Below are positions 1 to 6,239 of a stretch of 10,016 nt of DNA, piece by piece; the first letter of the stretch is position 1, and every line of letters begins with the position of its first letter. The notes below the pieces were generated by a model that was given only the letters and a program-made list of their open reading frames with translations, did no database searches and was not told the DNA's origin. Location: NCBI GenBank assembly GCA_002352375.1, contig DEIH01000137.1, positions 1-10,016 on the forward strand, written 5' to 3'. This DNA comes from Spirochaeta sp. UBA2779 (lineage in GTDB: Bacteria; Spirochaetota; Spirochaetia; DSM-2461). The translations under genes were made by a program, and so were the position numbers.

Positions 1-1
1 T

Positions 2-862
2 CTTGAAAAACTCATCAATCGATTAGATGAAGAGAACATAGATAAAGCGGTACTGATGCCGGTGAATGTAAGTCCGGAGATAAGCCAGGCACCTTTGTTC
101 TTTTCTCCAGGATCTGATATTCTCAGTCAACTGGAAGCTGCTGCATATTTTTCAGATCGACTAATCCTGTTTGGGAATCTGGATCCAAGAATGGGATGTT
201 ACGGGAATCTGACTAAAGAGCAAATATTGACTCCCCCCATAACAGATTTTTCTCCATTTCTACAACGATTTAAGGAATTGGGTTGTGTCGGAATTGGTGA
301 AATTGTGGCAAACCTGCCTTTGGATGATCTTCGAGTAATAAATCTGTTTCAACAATGCGGTGAATGGGATATGCCTGTTCTATTCCACTGCACAGGCCCG
401 GGAGAGGGGGTCTATGGATTATATGATGAAGTGGGATTACCACGACTTGAGAAATTATTGATAAATGCGCCGAATACAATAGTTGTCGGTCATGCTTCCG
501 GGTTCTGGTCTGAGATTTCAGGAAATATTACTCCGGAAAATAAATTTTTATATCCGCAAGGTTCATTAAAAAGGGAAGGCAGCCTTCAAAGACTGCTCCG
601 GGAATATCCTAATTTATATGCTGATATTTCTGCAATCAGTGGTTTTAATGCAATAAGTCGTGACCGGGAATATGGAGTCCATTTTCTTAAAGAATTCCAG
701 GACAGAATATTATTTGGAACCGACGTTTGCTTTGCCGATGAGGAAGGGAAAATGCCTCATCTTTCTTTCCTTAAAAACCTCCTTTCAACTAAACAGATCA
801 GCAAGAGTATTTTTAGAAAAATCACTTGTGATAATGCTCTTACAATAATGAAGTTATTATAA
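2..862 (+). CDS. Amidohydrolase family 2 (metal-dependent TIM-barrel hydrolase), 5'-partial
   Basis: This is the C-terminal 286 residues of an Amidohydro_2-type hydrolase or decarboxylase. The reading frame is open to the window edge, so the Met at base 56 is probably internal and the true start lies upstream. Family hallmarks are visible: a Gly-Glu-Ile strand end near base 299, His in VLFHCTG (base 386), His in VVGHASGFW (base 491) and Asp in LFGTDV (base 722). These are the usual second-half metal or catalytic positions of the fold. The N-terminal HxH strand expected in this family would lie just outside the window. Members hydrolyse C-N or C-O bonds, or decarboxylate small carboxylated rings, in the cytoplasm; no signal peptide can be judged here. 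The gene ends 16 bases before the aminotransferase gene, so the two are probably co-transcribed. The family call is firm. The substrate is not readable, although a lactonase or deacetylase-like step in sugar processing would fit the neighbours. Confidence 0.85.
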   Translation, partial: LEKLINRLDEENIDKAVLMPVNVSPEISQAPLFFSPGSDILSQLEAAAYFSDRLILFGNLDPRMGCYGNLTKEQILTPPITDFSPFLQRFKELGCVGIGEIVANLPLDDLRVINLFQQCGEWDMPVLFHCTGPGEGVYGLYDEVGLPRLEKLLINAPNTIVVGHASGFWSEISGNITPENKFLYPQGSLKREGSLQRLLREYPNLYADISAISGFNAISRDREYGVHFLKEFQDRILFGTDVCFADEEGKMPHLSFLKNLLSTKQISKSIFRKITCDNALTIMKLL

Positions 863-867
863 CCTTC

Positions 868-873
868 AGGAGG
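868..873 (+). promoter_or_regulatory. Strong Shine-Dalgarno site of the aminotransferase gene
   Basis: A perfect AGGAGG lies 5 bases before the ATG at 879, in the 16-base gap after the amidohydrolase stop codon. It fixes the start of the aminotransferase. It is also the strongest ribosome site in the left operon, since the following genes rely on overlap or weaker sites. Confidence 0.85.
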
Positions 874-878
874 TTGGT

Positions 879-2060
879 ATGTCAGGAAATCTGGCTGTAA
901 ACGGTGGGCCAAAAGCAATTACAATAGATCAGAGTGAAGCTCTACGCTGGCCCATTTTGACTGAAGAGGATGAACGGGCTGTACTGAATGTAATGAGAAA
1001 AAATGAAACTTCCCTTTCAGACGAACCAAAGCTGTTGGAACATGAGTTCGCCTCATATCTTGGTGCTGAATATGCATTGGCAGAAGTTAATGGAACCTCA
1101 GCATTGTATGCAGCGTTATTTGTACTGGGCATCGGCCCCGGAGATGAAGTTATCTGCCCTTCCTACACGTATTGGGCCTCAGCCATGCCGGCAGCAACGC
1201 TGGGTGCTAAAGTAGTATTCTGCGAAATAAACCCGGAGAGCTTCGACATGGATGTCGAAGATTTCAGGGGAAAAATAACCCCAAGGACAAAAGCTGTGAT
1301 TCCCGTTCATTTGTGGGGTGTACCATGCGAAATGGATGAAATTCTTGCAATCGCCAGAGAGAATGGGATTGCTGTTATCGAAGATGCATGTCATGCCCAT
1401 GGAGCCGAATACAATAGCAGAAAAGTTGGAACTATCGGGGATTTCGGGATATTCAGTTTTCAAGCGTCAAAAAACCTTCCCGGAGGAGAGGGAGGTATGC
1501 TTATTACCAGTAAGAAAGAATATTACAACCTGGCTATTTCTCTTGGACATTACAGAAGAGCCGCCGATCTCACTGAAAAGTATAGCAGATACCAGCATAC
1601 AAGCCTGGGCTTTAAACACCGGATGTCACCTCTTCATGCGGCAATTACCAGAGTTCAACTGAAAAATCTGGATGAAAAAAATCAGATACGAAAAGACAAC
1701 ATTGAAAAACTTCTAAGAGTGCTTGAAGAATTGCCCGGTTTTCATATTTATTGGACTCCTCCACATATCAAACGTGTTTATTATGAAAATGACATTGTTT
1801 ATAGAGGGGAGGAAACGGGTGTTTCCATTGAAAGGCTCATTAATATGATGGAAGCAGAAGGTGCAATTATACGTTGTGATCGATATCCTCTGCTGCATCA
1901 GCAACCTTTTTTTGTTGAAAGAGGGTCTAATCCTGAAGACCTTCCTGTAACCAGGGAAATTAATGAACATATTCTGGCCCTGCCTACTTTCCCCGGGGAT
2001 GATGGAACCCTGGTGAATCAATACATTGATGCGTTTATAAAAGTAGTACGGTCTTTCTAA
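879..2060 (+). CDS. DegT/DnrJ/EryC1/StrS-family PLP-dependent aminotransferase
   Basis: A full-length (393 aa) fold-type I aminotransferase of the sugar and secondary-metabolite class, which transfers an amino group, usually from glutamine or glutamate, to a keto-sugar or keto-cyclitol. The N-terminus LAVNGGPKA followed by RWP resembles the StsC/AHBA-synthase-like branch. NGTSAL (71-76) is the phosphate-binding turn. IEDACHAHGA (167-176) holds Asp169, which pairs with the PLP ring nitrogen. FQASKNLPGGEGG (194-206) holds Lys198, the Schiff-base lysine, so the enzyme should be active. Proteins in this family are typically 360-430 aa. The protein is cytoplasmic, with no signal peptide. The stop codon TAA shares its last base with the ATG of the next gene (TAATG), suggesting translational coupling. 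The family is certain; the substrate is not. An aminocyclitol or 3-amino-sugar product is an inference from N-terminal resemblance and neighbours. Confidence 0.93.
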   Translation: MSGNLAVNGGPKAITIDQSEALRWPILTEEDERAVLNVMRKNETSLSDEPKLLEHEFASYLGAEYALAEVNGTSALYAALFVLGIGPGDEVICPSYTYWASAMPAATLGAKVVFCEINPESFDMDVEDFRGKITPRTKAVIPVHLWGVPCEMDEILAIARENGIAVIEDACHAHGAEYNSRKVGTIGDFGIFSFQASKNLPGGEGGMLITSKKEYYNLAISLGHYRRAADLTEKYSRYQHTSLGFKHRMSPLHAAITRVQLKNLDEKNQIRKDNIEKLLRVLEELPGFHIYWTPPHIKRVYYENDIVYRGEETGVSIERLINMMEAEGAIIRCDRYPLLHQQPFFVERGSNPEDLPVTREINEHILALPTFPGDDGTLVNQYIDAFIKVVRSF

Positions 2061-3457
2061 TGCTGAAACAGAATCCTGTTATAGAAGATCTGTGTACAGT
2101 TACCGGAGAATACCGGGAGATTCTGATTTCATCAATGAACCTGATTGCAGACCGCTATGGGCGTGATTTGGACTACCCCTGGATTGATACAAAATTCAAT
2201 ACAATTACCGGGAAAGATTTTCTTAATGAAGATCCTCTGCGAAATAGAGGAATTGTTTATTCATGGATTCAGGGACGAGGTCTTGAATCATTAGTAATTC
2301 ATATTAAATGGATTTTGAATAATTATACTGATAGTAAAACTTTTTTACTGACAAAAAAACTGAACAGGATTGTATTGGTTGTTGCAGAAAGTGTTAAAAC
2401 AGCCGTAAAACTTAACGGAGGTCACCTTTCTTTCTTTATGAACCCTCTCGGAAAAGCATTATTCCGGGGGATTGATGGAAATATGGAAGAACGGGATTTA
2501 ACGAAAAATAATCTATGGAATATCAGTGATATATTTGGTTCAAAGGGTCTTTTTGCCGCTTCACTTATTTCAGGAATTGAAATAGACCGTCTTTCATCCA
2601 TTGAGTATATTAACAATATAGTAACCGGTATAATAAATGGCAATTTTATTACTGATCAACAGCCTTTGGCAGAAAAAAATCCCGTTACTGCTGTTAAAGG
2701 ACGATTGAGTCATGCCCCATGGATGCTGAGTATAGGAAGTCTGACACTTCTGTTGAAAAATGGAGAATCGGAGGCTTTAAGCTCTGGTATCCGAGCTATT
2801 CAATACATCCTGGACAACCATATCAACATAGCTGGAAAATGGGAAAATCTCGAAGAGAATGATTATATTGAATATATCAAAACCAACGGGGAATTATGGG
2901 TTTCTGAAGGATGTGTATTAAGCGATCCCGGACATGCCCTGGAATTTGTTGGGCTAACATCCCGTTTTCTATCCACAGCATTTTCTTTAAAAAACCTGGA
3001 GAATAAAACAAAACAGGTATTATCTGAAATATCCTCTCATTTGTTCCCGATATTCCAAAGAAATTTTACAAATGGGTTTAATCGAAAAGCTGAAGGGATT
3101 ACAAAGTTGATAGATCTGATATCAAGACAAGCTGTAAACAAGCTGATGCCATGGTGGTCTCTTCCGGAAACAATGAGAGCCGCATTAGGGTGTTATGAAA
3201 TTGTCCAAAGAGAGGAAGAGAGAAAATTTTGTCTTGAGGCCTACAGCCTTTGTCATAATTCACTTATGCATAACTATATCCAAACTGAATCTTCCGGATT
3301 ATTTTCAGTTCAGAACCGTGATGAAGATGGCAAAGTTATTGACAGTATATCGGCTGTCCCGGATGCTGATCCAGGATATCATACTGGAATAGCATTGATA
3401 GATTGCCTTGATATGATTGAACGTATTACTCATAGGGGATTGGACACAAATGAATAA
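2060..3457 (+). CDS. Divergent N-acylglucosamine 2-epimerase (AGE)-like (alpha/alpha)6-barrel protein
   Basis: A 465-aa mostly helical protein. The assignment rests on weak but ordered AGE-superfamily motifs: YSWIQGRGLESL (67-78), matching the family's W-x-Q-x-R region; HAPWML (218-223), in the place of the usual HPHMH-type segment; DPGHALEF (289-296) with His292; PWWSLPETMRAAL (364-376); and DPGYHTGIAL (437-446) with His441. The two histidines match the general acid/base pair used by AGE and cellobiose 2-epimerase. Enzymes of this fold interconvert C2 epimers or aldose/ketose forms of sugars; some homologues are isomerases or lyase-like. It is longer than typical AGE proteins (about 390-420 aa). 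There is no signal peptide and no clear Shine-Dalgarno site; translation probably restarts at the TAATG overlap with the aminotransferase stop. The gene is AT-rich (sampled lines 20-32% GC). An automatic pipeline could well call it hypothetical. An unsaturated-glucuronyl-hydrolase-like fold is an alternative. Confidence 0.7.
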   Translation: MLKQNPVIEDLCTVTGEYREILISSMNLIADRYGRDLDYPWIDTKFNTITGKDFLNEDPLRNRGIVYSWIQGRGLESLVIHIKWILNNYTDSKTFLLTKKLNRIVLVVAESVKTAVKLNGGHLSFFMNPLGKALFRGIDGNMEERDLTKNNLWNISDIFGSKGLFAASLISGIEIDRLSSIEYINNIVTGIINGNFITDQQPLAEKNPVTAVKGRLSHAPWMLSIGSLTLLLKNGESEALSSGIRAIQYILDNHINIAGKWENLEENDYIEYIKTNGELWVSEGCVLSDPGHALEFVGLTSRFLSTAFSLKNLENKTKQVLSEISSHLFPIFQRNFTNGFNRKAEGITKLIDLISRQAVNKLMPWWSLPETMRAALGCYEIVQREEERKFCLEAYSLCHNSLMHNYIQTESSGLFSVQNRDEDGKVIDSISAVPDADPGYHTGIALIDCLDMIERITHRGLDTNE

Positions 3458-4379
3458 AACCGCAATTTCCCTTGTATCTCTTCACACCGCAAACCAAATT
3501 GAGGACTTCTCCGAGGACTATTTCAGAAAGAAGGGTATTTATCCCAATTTCGAGCTTTCATATCATATGAATCCCCAGGATATTGAAAATGTATCATTTA
3601 TCAAAGGAAGAGTACTTTCCGGCCATGCACCATGCCCTGGAATCAAGTATTTCCCGAATCTTGGAAGTAGAGATACTGCAGTTCTTCGGGAAAGCATTAA
3701 TTCAATAGAACAAAGTGCGGATACAGTAGCAGCTTTCGGAGGAAACATTCTGGTCCTTCATGCCGGGTACACATTGGACGGACCAGTATTCAAAGATTTT
3801 GAGCAGCGTAAAAAAACTCTTAAGACTTACGAAAGACAAAGTACTCAATTATGGATAAAGTCCGGCTCCATCTGTAAACCTGACTATTGGAAATCCGATG
3901 AATACAGAATACATATGGACCAAACGTTAAAGAACCTGAAAAAAGCAGCTGACATATGTATGGATAAGGGTGTGCTCTTAGCTGTGGAAAATCTGAATCC
4001 CAGATTAACCTACCTCTTTCAAGTACCTGAAGACTTTATCAGAATGATGGATGAAATCAAGAATATTTCAATCTGTGTTGATATCGGCCATCTTTGGATT
4101 TCATCACTCGTTCATAATTTCGATTACTTCAAGGCACTGAAGATACTGACACGTACAGGAAGTGTGGTTACCGCTCACATCCATGACAATACATCAAATA
4201 ACGGAAAAGCTCCCCACTACAATGACGACCATGGAACATTAGGAACCGGAAGAGTGCCTATACAAGAGTCTATTCAACATCTGATTAAACACAGTTCTTC
4301 AAATCTTATTATTGAGGCTGTATCCAACCCTTATGAAAATTTAGCGCTACTTGAGAGCATGGTAGGTATTCAGCTTTAA
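3450..4379 (+). CDS. Sugar phosphate isomerase/epimerase, xylose isomerase-like TIM barrel
   Basis: A 309-aa AP-endonuclease-2/xylose-isomerase-like TIM barrel. The expected metal ligands fall in order: Glu180 (LLAVENLN), Asp211 and His214 (CVDIGHLW), His243 and His245 (TAHIHDN) and Glu289 (LIIEAV), with a typical DDHGTLGTGRVP loop (259-270) and His104 in LVLHAG. Such enzymes use a divalent metal to isomerise or epimerise sugars, inosose-type keto-cyclitols and similar polyols, or act as dehydratases. The ATG at 3450 is preferred over an in-frame TTG at 3417. The protein then begins MNKTAISLVS, directly at the first barrel strand, and AGGGGA at 3434-3439 sits 10 bases upstream. This start overlaps the end of the AGE-like gene by 8 bases (ATGAATAA). 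It is the last gene of the left operon. The substrate is unknown. Confidence 0.9.
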   Translation: MNKTAISLVSLHTANQIEDFSEDYFRKKGIYPNFELSYHMNPQDIENVSFIKGRVLSGHAPCPGIKYFPNLGSRDTAVLRESINSIEQSADTVAAFGGNILVLHAGYTLDGPVFKDFEQRKKTLKTYERQSTQLWIKSGSICKPDYWKSDEYRIHMDQTLKNLKKAADICMDKGVLLAVENLNPRLTYLFQVPEDFIRMMDEIKNISICVDIGHLWISSLVHNFDYFKALKILTRTGSVVTAHIHDNTSNNGKAPHYNDDHGTLGTGRVPIQESIQHLIKHSSSNLIIEAVSNPYENLALLESMVGIQL

Positions 4380-4415
4380 ACCCCAAACTTGGGCCAGGGA
4401 AGTAACTGACACTCC

Positions 4416-4447
4416 ATAAAAGATAGACCCCGCTTTCGCGAGGTCTA
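4416..4447 (-). terminator. Intrinsic terminator hairpin with GNRA loop, - strand
   Basis: On the - strand, TAGACC-T-CGC pairs with GCG-G-GGTCTA (10 pairs, one of them a G-U wobble) around a GAAA tetraloop closed by C-G. The tail TCTTTTAT follows directly. On the + strand the same bases give a C-A mismatch and a TTTC loop, followed by a purine-rich AGAGAGGAG tail. The sequence is therefore built to act on the - strand. It would end the candidate sRNA, or ridA readthrough, before it runs into the sugar operon. Confidence 0.65.
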
Positions 4448-4550
4448 AGAGAGGAGCTACAGAAGCAGTGGAGGTTTTTATGAAGCATCAGGATTCACGC
4501 AGGAGAGAAAGTATCATTTTCCTGCACAGGCAGGCGTGAATCCCTCAACC
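4424..4550 (-). ncRNA. Candidate small non-coding RNA (unnamed)
   Basis: Read on the - strand, the region is organised like a stand-alone sRNA gene: TTGACT, 17 bases, AAAAAT, then a predicted start near 4550. A 10-bp perfect stem follows (GGATTCACGC with GCGTGAATCC), with a smaller CCTGC-CTGT-GCAGG hairpin inside it. A roughly 43-base pyrimidine-rich linker leads to an intrinsic terminator with a GAAA loop. The predicted transcript is about 130 nt. I do not recognise it as tRNA, 6S, SRP, tmRNA or any riboswitch. Its end lies close to the 3' end of the convergent sugar operon, so readthrough from either side would be antisense to the other. It could instead be the long 3' UTR of ridA. This is inferred from structure alone; expression is not shown. 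Confidence 0.4.
4491..4543. repeat. 10-bp perfect inverted repeat with 33-base loop
   Basis: GGATTCACGC (4491-4500) and GCGTGAATCC (4534-4543) are exact inverted copies. The bases between them can add further pairs on the - strand: AGGA with TCCT stacked inside, or a local CCTGC/GCAGG hairpin. These options are partly exclusive, so the element could switch between two folds. It is the 5' structured part of the candidate sRNA. Confidence 0.7.
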
Positions 4551-4556
4551 TGATTA

Positions 4557-4585
4557 ATTTTTGTCTTTTGATTTCACCAAGTCAA
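4557..4585 (-). promoter_or_regulatory. Putative sigma70-type promoter for the candidate sRNA
   Basis: On the - strand, TTGACT (complement of 4580-4585) matches the -35 consensus at 5 of 6 positions. A 17-base spacer separates it from AAAAAT (4557-4562), which matches the -10 consensus at 4 of 6. Transcription would start near 4550, just before the inverted repeat arm at 4543. The -10 is mediocre and the DNA is AT-rich, so a chance match is possible. Confidence 0.4.
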
Positions 4586-4654
4586 GAGATTATTGAGAAA
4601 AAATCGTCCTTTATGCACATATAAAGAACAAATGTTTCTTTTAATGCATTCCGG

Positions 4655-5032
4655 CTACTCTGAAACAGCTGTCACTTTGATTTCCACAAGAACATCTTTG
4701 GGGAGTCTGGCCACTTCAACTGCGGCCCTGGCCGGGTATGGAACTCTGAAAAAAGTTTCGTATACCACATTCATAGCGGCAAAATCGTTCATATCTTTCA
4801 AAAACACAGAAACTTCCGCAATATTATCCATAGAACATCCCGATGCTTCAACTATTGCTTTGATGTTCTTCAGGCTTTGAGTTGTCTGAGCAGTGATGCC
4901 ATCAGGGATGGTTTTAGTACCGGGATCCAGAGGAATCTGCCCGGATATGAATACCATATTTCCCACCTGTACACCTTGTGAATATGGACCAAGGGCCCCG
5001 GGAGCGTTCTTTGTCTCTATCGATTTTTTCAT
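4655..5032 (-). CDS. ridA: RidA family reactive intermediate/imine deaminase
   Basis: A full-length (125 aa) member of the YjgF/YER057c/UK114 family. It hydrolyses reactive enamine/imine intermediates such as 2-aminoacrylate, released by PLP enzymes, to keto acids and ammonia in the cytoplasm, and so protects other PLP enzymes. The hallmarks are present: GPYSQGV (15-21), FISGQIPLDP (28-37), Arg102 in YPARAAVEVARLP (99-111), which binds the substrate carboxylate, and Glu117 in LVEIKVTA. Arg102 marks the active RidA subgroup. The start is supported by AAGGGG 8 bases upstream (complement of 5041-5046) and a perfect TATAAT further up. It is a single-gene unit, divergent from the PQQ dehydrogenase gene and convergent with the sugar operon, whose aminotransferase is a PLP enzyme. 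Other members act as translation inhibitors or in amino-aromatic catabolism; the exact substrate is not readable. Confidence 0.93.
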   Translation of the reverse strand: MKKSIETKNAPGALGPYSQGVQVGNMVFISGQIPLDPGTKTIPDGITAQTTQSLKNIKAIVEASGCSMDNIAEVSVFLKDMNDFAAMNVVYETFFRVPYPARAAVEVARLPKDVLVEIKVTAVSE

Positions 5033-5052
5033 TAGATCATCCCCTTTTCTTC

Positions 5053-5081
5053 ATTATACACATCCAATCCATTTCTTTGAC
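5053..5081 (-). promoter_or_regulatory. ridA promoter (perfect -10)
   Basis: On the - strand, TATAAT (complement of 5053-5058) lies 17 bases downstream of a poor -35, GTCAAA (complement of 5076-5081). The predicted start near 5046 leaves a short leader that contains the ridA Shine-Dalgarno site. The -35 hexamer sits almost exactly on top of the opposite-strand promoter's TTGACA (5077-5082), so the two RNA polymerases could not occupy the region together. Confidence 0.55.
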
Positions 5082-5103
5082 ATATAGATCTCAAACTTAT
5101 AAC
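5077..5103 (+). promoter_or_regulatory. Promoter of the PQQ-dehydrogenase-like gene
   Basis: Consensus TTGACA at 5077-5082 is followed, after a short 15-base spacer, by TATAAC at 5098-5103 (5 of 6 matches). Transcription would start about 5110-5112, essentially at the ATG at 5112. This implies a leaderless or nearly leaderless message, in keeping with the absence of a Shine-Dalgarno site before that ATG. Confidence 0.5.
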
Positions 5104-5111
5104 TTTACCGA

Positions 5112-6239
5112 ATGAGATATATTACTTTTTCAATTATATATTTTTTTCTGATGACCTCTCCCGCTCAGAGTTCTACTTTCTCACCCTTCACCGTTCAATC
5201 CGAAAATGAAGTTTTTACTGTAAACCTGGTAATCGGTAATATCGAATATCCCTGGAGTCTGGCATTTCTTCCAGAAGACAATGGCATATTGGTTACTGAA
5301 CGGACTGGGCATCTTCTTCTTATCCGCAACAACCGTTCCACCATTGTTGCGGGAACGCCCCAGGCAGCGGTAGTCGGCCAGGGAGGCCTTATGGACGTAG
5401 CTCTCTCTCCATTCTTCACCGAAGACTCACTGGTTTATCTGAGTTTTACAGAAGAAACCGATGAAAAATACGGTACTGCGGTTGCCCGGGGCAGGCTGAT
5501 ATACGAGAACTCCGACACTGCCCGGCTGATTGACACCGAAATTATCTATCGCGCTCTACCAAAAAGTAACAGCGAGAGACATTTTGGCTCCCGGCTGGTA
5601 TTGAACGAGGACGGATATCTGTTTATTACCCTGGGAGATCGGGGATCCGGAAATCGAGCCCAGAATACCTCAGACCCCTACGGAAGCGTATTGAGACTGA
5701 ATCCTGACGGAAGTATCCCGAATGATAATCCGGGATTCAATGCTTCTGAAATATGGAGTTATGGGCATCGGAATGCCCAGGGGGCAGCAAGGAATCCCGT
5801 TACAGGAGACATATGGGTTCATGAACATGGCCCCAAGGGCGGTGATGAGGTGAATATTATCAGAAAAGGGGCAAACTACGGCTGGCCCGTTGTTACCTAT
5901 GGCACCAATTACAATGGCAGTATAATTTCAGAGGAAACAACAGCACCGGGTATTGAAGATGCCGTCGTATACTGGGTTCCGTCCATCGCCCCCTCAGGTA
6001 TGACATTCTACAACAACAGGGCGTTTCCCGGCTGGCAGAAAAACATTTTTATCGGCGCCCTGGCGGGTAAGCACCTGAGGCGTCTGGAACTCAAAGAGAA
6101 CGAGGTGATTCATCAGGAAGTCCTGCTTCTGGGACAGCTGGGACGAATAAGGGATGTACGTACCGGGCCTGACGGTTTTCTGTATCTGCTAACCGATTCA
6201 GACAATGGAGCTCTATACCGAATAGAGCCTAAGGGATGA
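5112..6239 (+). CDS. Exported PQQ-dependent aldose (glucose/sorbosone) dehydrogenase-like protein
   Basis: A 375-aa six-bladed beta-propeller of the glucose/sorbosone dehydrogenase family (soluble aldose dehydrogenase, YliI-like). These enzymes use PQQ and calcium to oxidise aldoses to lactones in the periplasm. The N-terminus MRYITFSIIYFFLMTSPAQSS looks like a signal peptide. Family motifs are YPWSLAFLP (46-54), GQGGLMDVALSP (89-100), His157 in SERHFGSRL (the usual catalytic base position), FITLGDRG (171-178), Arg220 in SYGHRNAQG, EHGPKGGDEVN (238-248, cofactor/metal loop), GANYGWPVVTYG (253-264), and RIRDVRTGPDGFLYLLTD near the end. There is no Shine-Dalgarno site before the ATG. A later Met at 5151 would remove most of the signal peptide and also lacks a site. 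The last 11 bases overlap the convergent sufU gene. No PQQ synthesis genes are visible, so the cofactor may be made elsewhere or scavenged; some homologues may not use PQQ. Confidence 0.9.
   Translation: MRYITFSIIYFFLMTSPAQSSTFSPFTVQSENEVFTVNLVIGNIEYPWSLAFLPEDNGILVTERTGHLLLIRNNRSTIVAGTPQAAVVGQGGLMDVALSPFFTEDSLVYLSFTEETDEKYGTAVARGRLIYENSDTARLIDTEIIYRALPKSNSERHFGSRLVLNEDGYLFITLGDRGSGNRAQNTSDPYGSVLRLNPDGSIPNDNPGFNASEIWSYGHRNAQGAARNPVTGDIWVHEHGPKGGDEVNIIRKGANYGWPVVTYGTNYNGSIISEETTAPGIEDAVVYWVPSIAPSGMTFYNNRAFPGWQKNIFIGALAGKHLRRLELKENEVIHQEVLLLGQLGRIRDVRTGPDGFLYLLTDSDNGALYRIEPKG

Larger units (their letters stand above)
4380..4654. other. Structured intergenic region between convergent sugar operon and ridA
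   Basis: No convincing protein gene is seen in these 275 bases. From left to right they hold a short CCCAA/TTGGG inverted repeat just after the sugar operon stop (4382-4393), too tight a loop and without a T-run; a 24-base hairpin (4424-4447); a 10-bp perfect inverted repeat (4491-4500 with 4534-4543); a - strand promoter-like pair (4557-4585); and an AT-rich nested inverted repeat (4613-4649), 9 bases before a six-T run on the - strand (complement of 4598-4603). The last may be a weak ridA terminator. The density of paired elements suggests a small RNA gene rather than plain spacer. Confidence 0.6.

Noticed and set aside
3417..3449. Upstream TTG start for the sugar isomerase
   Set aside because: It would add 11 residues before the first barrel strand and deepen the overlap with the AGE-like gene. 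The ATG at 3450 has AGGGGA 10 bases upstream.
4382..4393. CCCAA/TTGGG inverted repeat after the sugar operon as a terminator
   Set aside because: The loop is only two bases with the full stem (four bases with a 4-bp stem), and no T-run follows, so it is not a convincing intrinsic terminator.
4380..4654. Possible attachment site, insertion-sequence remnant or tRNA fragment in the structured gap
   Set aside because: No direct repeats flank it, there is no transposase or integrase remnant, and no cloverleaf or CCA end could be found; the inverted repeats fit an RNA gene better.
4593..4880. + strand frame of 95 codons opposite ridA
   Set aside because: It is antisense to the conserved ridA coding region, lacks a ribosome site and has no recognisable domain.
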